Of a stretch of 64,000 nucleotides of DNA, positions 53,821 through 63,399 are shown piece after piece. How positions within the stretch are numbered: position 1 is the first letter of the stretch; each line of letters opens with the position of its first letter. The notes beneath the pieces were generated by a model that made no database searches, was not told the DNA's origin, and was given only the letters and a program-made list of their open reading frames with translations. The stretch is taken from the NCBI GenBank assembly GCA_017622135.1, contig JAGARR010000004.1, positions 1 to 64,000 on the forward strand. The letters are read 5' to 3'. This DNA comes from Spirochaetaceae bacterium. Its GTDB lineage: Bacteria > Spirochaetota > Spirochaetia > Treponematales > Treponemataceae. A program made the position numbers and the translations under genes.

Positions 53821-54828
53821 ATGATAGTTTCCTGGATGACCACCAACAAGTGCAACCTGAAGTGCAGCCATTGCTATCAAGATGCTGGTGCGGCAAAGGA
53901 GCAGGAGCTCACCACGGAGGAGGGAAAGCGGCTCATAGACGGAATCGTGCGTGCGGGCTTCAAGGTGATGATTTTCAGCGGTGGGGAGCCCTTGCTCCGT
54001 CCCGACATCTACGAGCTGGTGGCCTATGCGTCCTCCAAGGGCTTGCGGCCGGTGTTCGGAACAAACGGCATGTTGATTACCAAGGAGGTGGCCCAAAAGC
54101 TGAAGGACAGCGGTGCCCAGGCCATGGGTATCAGCCTTGACAGCCTGGACGAGGCCAAGCACAACAAGTTCCGAGGTCTTCCCGACGCCTATGCGAAAAC
54201 AATCCAGGGAATGAAAAACTGCCGGGAGGTGGGCCTTCCCTTCCAGATTCACACCACCGTCATGGACTGGAACAAGCACGAGGTCTGCGACGTCATCGAC
54301 TTTGCCGTGGAGATGGGGGCCATCGCCTCCTACCTATTCTTCCTGATTCCAGTGGGACGGGGTGTCTTCATTGAGCAGAATGCAGTGGAGGTGCAGGAAT
54401 ACGAGGAGCTTTTGCGGACTATCATGACAAAGCAAAAGGAGGTCCCCATTTCCATCAAGCCCACCTGTGCCCCACAATTTACCCGGGTGGCAGTGGAGCT
54501 GGAGGTGGAGCTGAACGACCGTTTCACCAGAGGCTGCCTTGCTGGCCTCACCTACTGCATCATCAGTCCCACCGGCGTTGTCCGTCCCTGTGCTTACATG
54601 GTGGAGGAGGCAGGCAACGTCCACGACACAGCCTTCGATGAGATTTGGAAGGAAAGCCAGGTGTTCAAGACCCTGCGGACCAAGCACTACGAGGGCACCT
54701 GCGGTACCTGCGACTACAACAACATCTGTGGTGGCTGCCGCGCCCGCTCCGCCTACTATCATGACGGGAACATCCTTGCAGAAGACACCTATTGTGCCTA
54801 TGGCCTTGCCAGACGGCAGGAAGCCTGA
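53821..54828 (+). CDS. Radical SAM/SPASM protein, NirJ2/AhbD-like
   Basis: 335 residues. SAM cluster C11-x3-C15-x2-C18 in TTNKCNLKCSHCYQDAG, then FSGGEPLLRPDIYELV, and a Cys-rich SPASM region (GCLAGLTYCIISPTGVVRPC, EGTCGTCDYNNICGGCRARS) for extra 4Fe-4S clusters. The TTNKCNLKC start and HCYQDAG match the group that acts on haem or haem d1 precursors (NirJ, AhbC/D); PqqE-like peptide enzymes are an alternative. First gene before a binding protein-permease-ATPase trio, so it may process the imported tetrapyrrole or metal chelate. Confidence 0.8.
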   Translation: MIVSWMTTNKCNLKCSHCYQDAGAAKEQELTTEEGKRLIDGIVRAGFKVMIFSGGEPLLRPDIYELVAYASSKGLRPVFGTNGMLITKEVAQKLKDSGAQAMGISLDSLDEAKHNKFRGLPDAYAKTIQGMKNCREVGLPFQIHTTVMDWNKHEVCDVIDFAVEMGAIASYLFFLIPVGRGVFIEQNAVEVQEYEELLRTIMTKQKEVPISIKPTCAPQFTRVAVELEVELNDRFTRGCLAGLTYCIISPTGVVRPCAYMVEEAGNVHDTAFDEIWKESQVFKTLRTKHYEGTCGTCDYNNICGGCRARSAYYHDGNILAEDTYCAYGLARRQEA

Positions 54829-54903
54829 CCAGATCAGTCTGCATGTCCATTGCGGTCCATCACCCGGAATGGACATGCCCCAAAATAAGGAGGAACATAT
54901 ATT

Positions 54904-55935
54904 ATGGAAAGAAAAAGAAAGGGCAAGTGCCCCCTCTCACCCCAAGCTCGGATACTGTTCGTTTGCCTGTGCATCTGCGCCGTGGTGGCAGCAATCTGGT
55001 TTGTTATGGAAGGAAGGCGTGACGAAGCCAGTGCAGTTGCTCCAGCCTCGTCCTCACCAGCGCAGGATGATGCCATCGTCACCTTTACCGATGCCCTGGG
55101 TCAGGAGCTGAGCATCCCTCAGCCAAAGCGGGTGGTGTCCCTCATGGGCAGCTTTACCGAAATCTGGCTGCTGGCTGGTGGCCGGGACACTTTGGTGGGA
55201 ACGGCAGTGGACGCCCAGGACAAGCGTGACCTGGGACTGCCGGAGTCCGTGGTGAACGTGGGAACCTACCAGTCCCCCAACCTGGAAGCAATCCTGGCCC
55301 AGTCCCCTGACTTGGTGCTGCTTTCCTCCGAGACGGTCCGCACCGACAACCACGTTGCCTTCAAGAACAGCCTGGCAGCCGCCGGCATTCCCGCCGCCTA
55401 CTTCAGCGTCACCCACTTTGACGACTACCTGAAGATGCTGGACATCTGTTGCCAGCTGACGGGAAAACCGCAGGCATACGCTGCAAACGGTGTGGAGGTA
55501 TCCACAGAAATCCAGCAGATTCTGGAGGAGTACAAGCTGGATAACAACCCCACTGCCCTGCTGATGGTCACCTTCTCCGGCGGAATCCGACCCCAGGCCT
55601 CCACCACCATGACTGGCGGCATGCTGGCCCAGCTGGGCTGCAAGAACATCATCGACGACTACCCCAGCCTGCTGAAAGACTTCAGCATGGAGTCAGTGAT
55701 GGAGCTTGATCCCGACTACATCTTCGTCATTCCCATGGGCTACAGCGACGAGGATGCCCTGCGGGCCCTCACCACCAGCGTGGAGGAAAATCCTGCCTGG
55801 AACAGCCTCAGCGCCGTGAAGAACAAGCGCTACCATCCCCTGCCACCAGAAAAATTCATGTTCAAGCCCAACAACCGCTGGGCCGACAGCTATCGCTATC
55901 TGGGAGAATTCTTTCGGAACAATCCTGCAGAATAG
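54904..55935 (+). CDS. Iron/haem/cobalamin-type ABC substrate-binding protein
   Basis: 343 residues. AAGGAGG lies eight bases before the ATG. It is held by an N-terminal membrane helix (about 17-35) with no lipobox, unlike the lipoprotein version in the TonB island. Class III binding fold: PKRVVSLMGSFTEIWLLAGG, GTYQSPNLEAILAQSPDLVL, MELDPDYIFVIPMG. Start of the ABC trio, 75 bases after the radical SAM gene. Confidence 0.88.
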   Translation: MERKRKGKCPLSPQARILFVCLCICAVVAAIWFVMEGRRDEASAVAPASSSPAQDDAIVTFTDALGQELSIPQPKRVVSLMGSFTEIWLLAGGRDTLVGTAVDAQDKRDLGLPESVVNVGTYQSPNLEAILAQSPDLVLLSSETVRTDNHVAFKNSLAAAGIPAAYFSVTHFDDYLKMLDICCQLTGKPQAYAANGVEVSTEIQQILEEYKLDNNPTALLMVTFSGGIRPQASTTMTGGMLAQLGCKNIIDDYPSLLKDFSMESVMELDPDYIFVIPMGYSDEDALRALTTSVEENPAWNSLSAVKNKRYHPLPPEKFMFKPNNRWADSYRYLGEFFRNNPAE

Positions 55936-55942
55936 GTACGCA

Positions 55943-56977
55943 ATGAGCTACGGACAAGAGTTGAAAGCCAAGCTGGGACAGGCAAACTTCATCAAGGGGT
56001 GGGTTGTCCTGCTGGCAGCAATAGTGTGTACCATCTACATCGCACTTCTGGCCCTCTCCTTCGGTTCCTCCGAGGTGTCGCTCCTTGATTTTTTCAAAGC
56101 GCTGGTGGAGGGGGATACCAACAATCCCGCCTATAGAATCATCTATTTCAGCCGTCTGCCCCGAGTGCTGGGGGCTCTACTGGCGGGAAGTGCCCTGGCA
56201 GTGGCGGGAACCATCATGCAGGCGGTGCTGCAGAATCCTCTGGCCAGTCCCAACATCATCGGAATAAACAATGGAGCAGGCTTCTTTGTGCTGGCCACCT
56301 CCGTGCTGCTGCCTGGACGCCCAGCCATGCTTCCCCTGTCCGCCTTTCTCGGTGCGCTGCTGACAGCCCTGGTGATATTCGCCCTGGCCATGGGACGTGG
56401 CTCCACCAAGCTTTCCCTGGTGCTTACCGGCATCGCAATGAGCAGCATCCTGGGGGCCGGCATGAACGTCATCATGCTGCTGTTTCCTGATGCCTACATT
56501 GGAGCCAGCACCTTCCTGGTAGGCGGCCTTAGTTCTGTCACTATGGACAGCCTGCAGTTTGCTATACTATACATCGTCTGTGGCCTGGCCATGGCCTTGC
56601 TACTCCGCCGTGAGATGAACATCATCGCACTGGGCTCCAATGCTGCAAAAGCCCTGGGTATGGCTGTGACCACCACCCGCTTCCTGCTGATTGCAACGGC
56701 GGCAGTGCTGACGGGAGCGGCAGTCAGTTTTGCAGGACTCATTGGCTTTGTGGGACTCATCGTTCCCCACGCACTGCGGTTCCTCATTGGCAGCGACCAC
56801 CGTGTGCTGATTCCCGCCAGCATCTTTGCAGGAGCCGGCTTCGTCACCTTCTGCGACTTCATCTCCCGCATTGTATTTTCTCCCTACGAGGTGGCAGTGG
56901 GAATCCTGCTGTCACTTTCTGGCGGCCCATTCTTCATCTATCTGGTCATCAGAAGCAGGAGGACCCACAATGATTGA
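55943..56977 (+). CDS. FecCD-family ABC permease
   Basis: 344 residues. RLPRVLGALLAGSALAVAGT and NPLASPNIIGINNGAGFF are FecCD signatures, with about ten membrane helices; the single permease probably forms a homodimer. Overlaps the ATPase gene by 8 bases and follows the binding protein by 7. Confidence 0.93.
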   Translation: MSYGQELKAKLGQANFIKGWVVLLAAIVCTIYIALLALSFGSSEVSLLDFFKALVEGDTNNPAYRIIYFSRLPRVLGALLAGSALAVAGTIMQAVLQNPLASPNIIGINNGAGFFVLATSVLLPGRPAMLPLSAFLGALLTALVIFALAMGRGSTKLSLVLTGIAMSSILGAGMNVIMLLFPDAYIGASTFLVGGLSSVTMDSLQFAILYIVCGLAMALLLRREMNIIALGSNAAKALGMAVTTTRFLLIATAAVLTGAAVSFAGLIGFVGLIVPHALRFLIGSDHRVLIPASIFAGAGFVTFCDFISRIVFSPYEVAVGILLSLSGGPFFIYLVIRSRRTHND

Positions 56978-57740
56978 GTTACAGCAGGTCTCCTTCGCCT
57001 ACCCTTCCCGACACCAGCTCTTCCATGATTTCAGCCTCACCTTTCCAGAAGGAAAAATCACCACCATCCTAGGCTCCAACGGCAGCGGGAAGAGTACCCT
57101 CCTCAAGCTTGCTGCCCGCCTCCTGACTCCCCAGCAGGGACAGGTGCTGCTGGACAAGCGGGACCTCCATTCCATGCGGCCAAAGGAGGTGGCAAAACGC
57201 ATCTCCCTGTTGCACCAGAACAACTTTCCACCAGAAATCACCGTGGAGACGCTGGTGTCCTACGGCCGCTATCCCTACCAGAAGTGCGGGCAGCATCTGA
57301 CAGAGCGGGATCTGGCAGCAGTGGAAAATGCCCTTGCCCAGGTGCAGCTGCAGGAGTTGCGGAACAGTCTCCTCACCAGATTGTCCGGCGGGCAGCGGCA
57401 GCGGGCCTTCATCGCCATGGCCCTCGCCCAGGACACGGACATTGTCTTTCTGGACGAGCCCACCACCTACCTTGACATAAACATCAAGCTGGAGCTGATG
57501 AACCTGGTTGAATTCCTCAACGAGCAGGGCAAGACCATCATCATGGTGCTCCACGACCTGAACCTCGCCCTGGAGCATTCCCACCACATCGTCCTGCTTG
57601 AGCACGGCAAGCTCTATGCGGAGGGCACACCGCAGCAGGTCATTGAGACGGGAATGCTGGACAAGGTGTTCAACATCAAAACCCACGTGTTCCATGAGGA
57701 GGGAAAGACCTTCCACCACTTTACCCGCCAGCAATCATAG
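56970..57740 (+). CDS. Iron/haem/cobalamin-type ABC ATP-binding protein
   Basis: 256 residues from the ATG at 56970 (GCAGGAGG upstream). Walker A GSNGSGKST, signature LSGGQRQRAFIAMALAQ, Walker B IVFLDEPTTYLD, switch His in MVLHDLNLAL. Drives the permease upstream. Ends the second uptake locus. Confidence 0.95.
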   Translation: MIELQQVSFAYPSRHQLFHDFSLTFPEGKITTILGSNGSGKSTLLKLAARLLTPQQGQVLLDKRDLHSMRPKEVAKRISLLHQNNFPPEITVETLVSYGRYPYQKCGQHLTERDLAAVENALAQVQLQELRNSLLTRLSGGQRQRAFIAMALAQDTDIVFLDEPTTYLDINIKLELMNLVEFLNEQGKTIIMVLHDLNLALEHSHHIVLLEHGKLYAEGTPQQVIETGMLDKVFNIKTHVFHEEGKTFHHFTRQQS

Positions 57741-57783
57741 CACAATCACTGGAACAAAAAATAATTCGTAATCACCAATGCAT

Positions 57784-57819
57784 CAACTGACGAGCTGATT
57801 TGCTCCAGCCCGTCAGTTG
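57784..57819 (-). terminator. Hairpin at the hexokinase stop
   Basis: CAACTGACG/CGTCAGTTG with inner GCTG/CAGC, a strong stem that includes the stop codon. No T-run follows, so it may be a 3' stability hairpin instead. Confidence 0.5.
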
Positions 57820-59147
57820 GACAGGGCACCGATGGCCGTACCGAAGGTGATGTCGTTGTCCATGGCCGCGATGTCAAAGTACAGGTGGCGCTGCTCCGAC
57901 AGGTACTTGTCCAGGTAGCTGTGGATGCGGGAGCGCAGGTTGTGGGTCTTGAAGAAGGTGGTTCCGTTGCACAGGACGCAGACGGGCCTGGTGGGGCTGG
58001 TTCCCTGGCCGCTCTTGATGACACAGGAGGCAATGACGGCGGCAGTGAGTCGGGCGGACCGCTCGATCATGGTGTCCAGAATCAGGTACATGGTGTCGTA
58101 GTCGTCCTGGGTTCCGGGGGCCACCACCTCCCCCAGCACCGTGTCGTGGCGGTAGGGACCGTAGAGGAACTGGTCCACATCGTAGAGGTCCGCCTTGGGC
58201 AGGGCCGCAAGATGGGAGGCTACATGCTCGGAGAACAGACCCTCCATGGCGGCAGACTTGAGGGCGAAGGTGGAAAGGGGCCCCAGGTAGGCACCGGAGC
58301 ACATCTTCTCCATGACGTAGCGGTTCGGGGTGTTGGTGCTGGAGTCAAAGGCGATGTCAAAGGAGGAGCGGGGCAGCTTGTCGAACATGCCGGACTCGCA
58401 GACCACAATCTGGGCTGGCGGTGGATTGTCCACCTGTCCGTCAATCTTCATAATCTTCTTGTACTCGATGTAGGCGGCGTTCATGCCGGTTCCCAGAATC
58501 AGCCCCACGTAGGAGCTGTACTTCATGCCGGGAACATTGCGGGAGGCTCCTGCCAGCAGGGCGGCAGTGGTGTCATTCATAAGAACAATTCTCTCTGGTC
58601 TCTCCCAGCCCCTCTTCACCAAGGCATCGGAAAGGCAGGCACCTACCTTGGAGCCGATGACCTCCTTGGCGTTGATCTCCTTGGAGAAGGACAAGACTTC
58701 TCCGTCACCATCAGGAAGGATTTTCATGGCGTAGGAAAAGCAGAAGCCGATTCTCTTGCCTTTGTTTTTCAAATGGTCAAGATTAGCAGCAATTTGGTCA
58801 AAAAACTCCTCCTTCGACAGCTCCCTCTCAATTCCAGGCATGGAGCACTTCTCTAGGTCAGAGATGGAGGGCCGTCCGTCCTTGTCGAAGGTCACCAGGC
58901 AGGAGCGGAAGTTCGTCCCGCCGGCATCGATGACGATGACGCTGGTGTTCCGGGGTGTCTTTTCCGGGGGCATCCCCCAGGTGGGAATCATGGGCTGGCG
59001 GGCGTCCATGGGGCCGTCGCCACTTCCCACATCAAGGCCCTGCTGCATGTCGTACAAGAGACCGGCAATGACGGAATTTATGTCGGGCCCACCGATGGGA
59101 AAGCCGTTGCGTCCCAAAAAGGCGGAAACATTCTGAAAAACACTCAT
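57813..59147 (-). CDS. hxk: Hexokinase (eukaryote-type family)
   Basis: 444 residues, GGGAGG six bases before the ATG. Phosphate-binding VIVIDAGGTNFRSCLVTF with Asp74, then FCFSYAMKILPDGDGEVLSF (hexokinase signature region), NDTTAALLAG with the catalytic Asp, and LILGTGMNAAY. Phosphorylates glucose or related hexoses with ATP. Spirochaetes are among the few bacteria with this family. Stands alone, convergent with the ABC trio. Confidence 0.92.
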   Translation of the reverse strand: MSVFQNVSAFLGRNGFPIGGPDINSVIAGLLYDMQQGLDVGSGDGPMDARQPMIPTWGMPPEKTPRNTSVIVIDAGGTNFRSCLVTFDKDGRPSISDLEKCSMPGIERELSKEEFFDQIAANLDHLKNKGKRIGFCFSYAMKILPDGDGEVLSFSKEINAKEVIGSKVGACLSDALVKRGWERPERIVLMNDTTAALLAGASRNVPGMKYSSYVGLILGTGMNAAYIEYKKIMKIDGQVDNPPPAQIVVCESGMFDKLPRSSFDIAFDSSTNTPNRYVMEKMCSGAYLGPLSTFALKSAAMEGLFSEHVASHLAALPKADLYDVDQFLYGPYRHDTVLGEVVAPGTQDDYDTMYLILDTMIERSARLTAAVIASCVIKSGQGTSPTRPVCVLCNGTTFFKTHNLRSRIHSYLDKYLSEQRHLYFDIAAMDNDITFGTAIGALSN

Positions 59148-59262
59148 AAAAAACCTCCCGATTGGCAGGACTCGGCAGCATCGTGCCCACCTGCTTTCCT
59201 TCTAGTATACAACATGAAACCTGCCCTTGCAACAGAAAAGTATTTTCCATAAAATCGTTGTC

Positions 59263-61386
59263 ATGCTGGAAAGACTACGACAGGAATTAAATCAGAAACA
59301 GTTCGAGGCGGTCACCACCACCGAGGGGCCGCTGCTCATCATCGCAGGGGCGGGAAGCGGCAAGACCAGGGTCATCACCTACCGCATCGCCCATATGCTG
59401 GACAAGGGCATCCCCCAGAGCCAGATCCTTGCCCTCACCTTCACCAACAAGGCGGCCAAGGAGATGGAGGAGCGGGTGAAGGAGAAGACGGGAAGGAAGC
59501 TCCAGAACCTCACCGTGTCCACCTTCCACGCCTTTGGGGTGAAGGTCCTGCGGCAGGACATAGAAAGGCTGGGATGGCGGAGCAATTTCTCCATCTACGA
59601 CGAGACCGACAGAAACCAGCTCATCAAGGAGACAGGACGGGAGCTGGGCTTTACCACCGATGCTCTGGACGTGTACGCCGTGGGCAATCTTTTTTCCAAT
59701 ATAAAGACAGGAAGATGGACCTGGGACGACCCAAATCCAAAGATGAGGGGCAACAGCCAGTACCAGCAGCTGTACCAGGAGTACCAGCGGGGACTGCAGC
59801 TGTACAATGCCGTGGACTTTGACGACCTGATCACCCTGCCAATCCGCCTGTTCCGGGAGCATCCCGACGTGCTGGAGCAGTACCGCAGCCGCTACAAGTA
59901 CATCATGGTGGACGAATTCCAGGACACCTCCATCCAGCAGTACCAGATGATGCACCTGCTGGCGGACAGGAACGTGGCGGTGGTGGGCGATGACGACCAG
60001 TCCATCTATTCCTGGCGGGGAGCCAACTACGAGAACATCCGCATGTTCGAGCGGGACTTTCCCGACGTGCGGGAAATCCGGCTGGAGCAGAACTATCGCT
60101 CCACGGAAACGATTCTGGCCGCCGCCAACGGGGTCATCTCCCACAACACAAACAGAAAGGACAAGGCCCTGTGGTCTGGAAATGGCTCCGGCCGCCCCAT
60201 CGAAATCTTCCTGCCGGAGAACGAGGCGGCGGAGGCGGACTTCATCGCGGAGGCCATCCAGGGGATCTGCATGTCGGAGCGGCGCAGCTACGACGACTTC
60301 GGGGTGCTGATGCGGGCCAACACCCAGAGCCGCGCCATCGAGGAGGCCTTCCTTGCGGCCAACATCCCCTACACCATCAGCGGCGGCTCCAGCTTTTTCC
60401 AGCGCAAGGAGATAAAGGATGTCATCAGCTACCTGCGAGTCTGCGCCAACCACGACGACGACATCAACCTGCTGCGCATCCTGAACACCCCCCGCCGTGG
60501 CATCGGGCGGAAGACACTGGAGACCCTGAACCAGCTGGCAAGGGAGCACAGCTGCTCCCTGTGGCAGGCCATCCAGAAGACCTTGCAGCTGGAGGGCATC
60601 CACAGCCAAGCCGATGCCCACCACGAGCTCCAGCCAGCTGGCTCCAACGACTTCCAGCTGCTGGACGACGGCGGCATGGCGGAGGAGCACTCTGGTCTGG
60701 GCATAGCCCGCAGCACCCTGGTGGAGCTGGCTTCCTTTGTGGAGCTGATTTCCCGCTGGCGGGGAACCCTCCTTTCCGGCCATGGCCTTGCCAAGAAGGT
60801 GCGGGACATGGTGCAGGAAATCAACTACTGGGACTACCTCATCAGCGAGTACCAGAAGAACGAGAAGGCCGCCCGGTTCAAGTTCCTGAACATCGAAAGC
60901 CTGCTGCAGTCGCTGGAAAGCTGGGAGAACGGGGAGGCGGCCAATGGTGGCGACGCCAGCCTGTTCAGCTACCTGAACCGCATCACCCTCCTTTCACGGG
61001 ACGACATGGAGGACGACACCCTGAAGGGCAAGGTGAACCTGATGACCATCCACGCCTCCAAGGGCCTGGAGTTTCCTGTGGTGTTCATTGCGGGAGCCGA
61101 GGACGGCATCATTCCCCACGCACGCAGCATAGAAGAAAGCGAGGAGAACATCGAGGAGGAGCGGCGGCTCTTCTACGTGGCCATCACCCGTGCCCAGCAC
61201 AAGCTCTATATCTCCGCCTGCCGCCGCCGCAAGAAGATGCAGTCAGTGGTGGAAGCGGAGCCATCACGGTTCTTGGACGAGATTCCCGCCGAGCTGGTGG
61301 AATACCACGAGCCAGCCGCTGCTGTGGACACGGAGACCGCCCTCAGCATGATGGCGGCTATGAAGTCCATGTTCCAGAGGAAGTGA
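59263..61386 (+). CDS. UvrD/PcrA/Rep-type superfamily 1 DNA helicase
   Basis: 707 residues from the ATG at 59263. Walker A AGAGSGKT at 28-35, motif Ia LALTFTNKAAKEM, motif II VDEFQDTS, motif III GDDDQSIYSWRGA, motif IV RLEQNYRST, motif V LMTIHASKGLEFPVVF, motif VI EERRLFYVAITRAQ. 3' to 5' helicase for repair and fork restart. Divergent from hexokinase. No clear ribosome-binding site. Confidence 0.95.
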   Translation: MLERLRQELNQKQFEAVTTTEGPLLIIAGAGSGKTRVITYRIAHMLDKGIPQSQILALTFTNKAAKEMEERVKEKTGRKLQNLTVSTFHAFGVKVLRQDIERLGWRSNFSIYDETDRNQLIKETGRELGFTTDALDVYAVGNLFSNIKTGRWTWDDPNPKMRGNSQYQQLYQEYQRGLQLYNAVDFDDLITLPIRLFREHPDVLEQYRSRYKYIMVDEFQDTSIQQYQMMHLLADRNVAVVGDDDQSIYSWRGANYENIRMFERDFPDVREIRLEQNYRSTETILAAANGVISHNTNRKDKALWSGNGSGRPIEIFLPENEAAEADFIAEAIQGICMSERRSYDDFGVLMRANTQSRAIEEAFLAANIPYTISGGSSFFQRKEIKDVISYLRVCANHDDDINLLRILNTPRRGIGRKTLETLNQLAREHSCSLWQAIQKTLQLEGIHSQADAHHELQPAGSNDFQLLDDGGMAEEHSGLGIARSTLVELASFVELISRWRGTLLSGHGLAKKVRDMVQEINYWDYLISEYQKNEKAARFKFLNIESLLQSLESWENGEAANGGDASLFSYLNRITLLSRDDMEDDTLKGKVNLMTIHASKGLEFPVVFIAGAEDGIIPHARSIEESEENIEEERRLFYVAITRAQHKLYISACRRRKKMQSVVEAEPSRFLDEIPAELVEYHEPAAAVDTETALSMMAAMKSMFQRK

Positions 61387-61402
61387 GGGGGGATCGCCCC
61401 TC
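61385..61402 (+). terminator. Short hairpin after the helicase gene
   Basis: GAGGGG-GGATCG-CCCCTC starts within the stop codon. No T-run follows directly; weak candidate. Confidence 0.35.
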
Positions 61403-61509
61403 CCCGCAACCAATTATTTTCCAAAAAAACACAACCTTTTCCCGAAAAAGTGCATATTTTCGCCTGATTCATACAATAATATATATATACGACACATATG
61501 GAGGTTATA

Positions 61510-61785
61510 GTGCTGACAACAAGCAAACGGAAAGAACGACGCTTAGACATAACCTTGGCCATGCGGATGGTGGATGCTCGCCATGGAACCTGCCAGAAGG
61601 CCAGCTACAATGACTTCATCATTGGACTGCAACAGGGTCAGGAGGAGGGCTTTGCCCTAGGTGCCTACCAAAAGGCCCTGGAAACAACCAGGGCACTGCT
61701 GATTCTAGGACTCTCCCCAGAGCAGATCCAGTTTTGTACCAGTCTGCCCATGGAGACCATCCAAACAATGGCTCAGGAAGTCTAG
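61510..61785 (+). CDS. Short Rpn-family tail protein (internal deletion of the nuclease)
   Basis: 91 residues from the GTG at 61510, six bases after GGAGG. The first codons (LTT) match the start of the full-length Rpn protein (MLTTEE), then the sequence jumps to the C-terminal part: RRLDITLAMRMVDARHG aligns with ARRHYMTLALKMADIRYD, then EEGFALGAYQKALETTRALL and LPMETIQTMAQE. The nuclease domain is cleanly absent while the start signals and tail are kept. Either a deletion remnant or an active small protein like the C-terminal antitoxin form reported for E. coli Rpn. Confidence 0.65.
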   Translation: MLTTSKRKERRLDITLAMRMVDARHGTCQKASYNDFIIGLQQGQEEGFALGAYQKALETTRALLILGLSPEQIQFCTSLPMETIQTMAQEV

Positions 61786-61798
61786 CCCTCCTAACCCC

Positions 61799-63238
61799 TT
61801 ACTCCTCCTCCGACTCGAAGGTGGGATAGCGGGTGAGGTAGTCCTTGGTGTAGCGGGCCGCAAGGCCGCTGAGTACAATCAGTGACACGCAGTTGGGGAT
61901 GGCCATAAGACCGTTGGTGATGTCGGCGATGGTCCAGACTGCGCTGATGGTCATGTAGGGACCGATGGCTATGGCCACGATGTACAGCAGGCGGAAGACT
62001 CCCACTGCCTTCATTTTTCCACCGGTAAGGTATTCCAAGCAGCGCTCGCTGTAGTAGTCCCAGCCCAGGATGGTAGTAAAGGCAAAGAACACCAGGCAGA
62101 GCATCAGCAGGAACTGGACGCTCACCCCGTCACCTCCCAGCACCTTGGAAAAGGCCGCCGTGGTGAGGGCAATACCCTGCAATTCAGGATTGCCCCAAAT
62201 ATCTTCTCCGGCGATAACGATGGAAAGTCCGGTCATGGTACAGATAATCAGTGTATCGATGACAGTTCCAGTCATGCTCACCAAGCCCTGTTCAACAGGA
62301 TCCTTCATCTGGGCGGAGCTGGCGGCTATGGGAGCGGAGCCAAGTCCGGCCTCGTTGGAGAAGATTCCCCGGGCAACACCCTTCTGCATGGCGTCAGTCA
62401 TTTGCTTAAAGACAAACCCCACCGTACCACCGGCAAGGGCCTGCAGACCAAAGGCACTTTGGAAGATGGTGGCAAAGGCGGCAGGAATCTTTGTGGCATT
62501 CATTACCACTACACTCAATCCCAAGAATACGTAGACAACGGCCATAAAGGGAACAACAACTTCAGAAACCTTGGCAATCCGCTTGAGTCCACCAAGAATT
62601 ACCAGGGCAGCAAAGATTGTTACAAGGGCTCCACCAATTACTGTAGCCCAGGAATAGTGGTGGCCAAACAAGCTGAAGGCGATGTTCGAGTTGGTGGGGT
62701 CAAAGGCATTGTTGATGGCGCTGGTAATGCCGTTGATTTGGGTCATGGTACCAATTCCCAAGATTCCCGCTGTCACCGCAAAGAAGGCAAAGACCTTTGC
62801 CAGCCACCTCCACTTGGGGCCCATTCCCCGCTCTATGGTATAGAAGGGACCGCCCAGGATGTGGCCGTCCTCCTTCACCTCACGGAACTTACTGGCAAGC
62901 ATACACTCGGTGAACTTGGTGGCGGTTCCCAGGATAGCGGCAATCCACATCCAGAACAGGGCACCGGGACCGCCAGCGGCAATGGCAGTGGCAACACCCA
63001 CGATGTTTCCTGTACCAATGGTGGCAGAAAGGGCGGTACAAAGAGCTGCAAAGGCAGAAACCTCACCCTCAGTCCCCTCCTGCTTGCGGAAGATGGAGCG
63101 GAAGCCCCGCCCCAACTGGGTGAACTGAATCCCCCGCAGCCGGATGGACAGAATCAGGCCGGTGGCCAGAATCAGCACAATGGTGGGAATTCCCCACACC
63201 ACATCATTAATGGAAGAAAGAATTGAGTTGAAAGACAT
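61799..63238 (-). CDS. Alanine/glycine:cation symporter (AGCS family)
   Basis: 479 residues from the ATG at 63238. GEVSAFAALCTALSATIGTGNIVGVATAI is the AGCS signature (read in parts), then GGPGALFWMWIAAILGTATKF and RGIFSNEAGLGSAPIAASSA. About ten to eleven membrane helices. Takes up alanine or glycine with sodium or protons. Controlled by a glycine riboswitch with terminator just upstream, which points to glycine as a substrate. Confidence 0.94.
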   Translation of the reverse strand: MSFNSILSSINDVVWGIPTIVLILATGLILSIRLRGIQFTQLGRGFRSIFRKQEGTEGEVSAFAALCTALSATIGTGNIVGVATAIAAGGPGALFWMWIAAILGTATKFTECMLASKFREVKEDGHILGGPFYTIERGMGPKWRWLAKVFAFFAVTAGILGIGTMTQINGITSAINNAFDPTNSNIAFSLFGHHYSWATVIGGALVTIFAALVILGGLKRIAKVSEVVVPFMAVVYVFLGLSVVVMNATKIPAAFATIFQSAFGLQALAGGTVGFVFKQMTDAMQKGVARGIFSNEAGLGSAPIAASSAQMKDPVEQGLVSMTGTVIDTLIICTMTGLSIVIAGEDIWGNPELQGIALTTAAFSKVLGGDGVSVQFLLMLCLVFFAFTTILGWDYYSERCLEYLTGGKMKAVGVFRLLYIVAIAIGPYMTISAVWTIADITNGLMAIPNCVSLIVLSGLAARYTKDYLTRYPTFESEEE

Positions 63239-63320
63239 GTCAATTCCTGTAGGAACGGGTGGCAGGGCAGGAAGTGCCGGCAGACTGCCAGCAGAAAGTA
63301 CCGCACCCACGTGTTCCTTT

Positions 63321-63375
63321 TAAAAAAGATAAGAGCCTTGCTTCCGAAACGTGCTCCAGAAACGGCAGGCTCTCC
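63321..63375 (-). terminator. Terminator of the riboswitch expression platform
   Basis: AGAGCC pairs with GGCTCT (63368-63373 with 63332-63337), followed on the minus strand by TATCTTTTTT. It lies between the aptamer and the symporter start. Confidence 0.75.
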
Positions 63376-63399
63376 AAAGAGTGGTTTGAACAGGTTTTG

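Noticed and set aside
53555..53824. 89-codon frame overlapping the radical SAM start
   Set aside because: No ribosome-binding site, no recognisable features, and it fills a divergent promoter region.
59287..60783. 498-codon minus-strand frame opposite the helicase
   Set aside because: The helicase on the plus strand has all SF1 motifs; the antisense frame has no domain or start signal.
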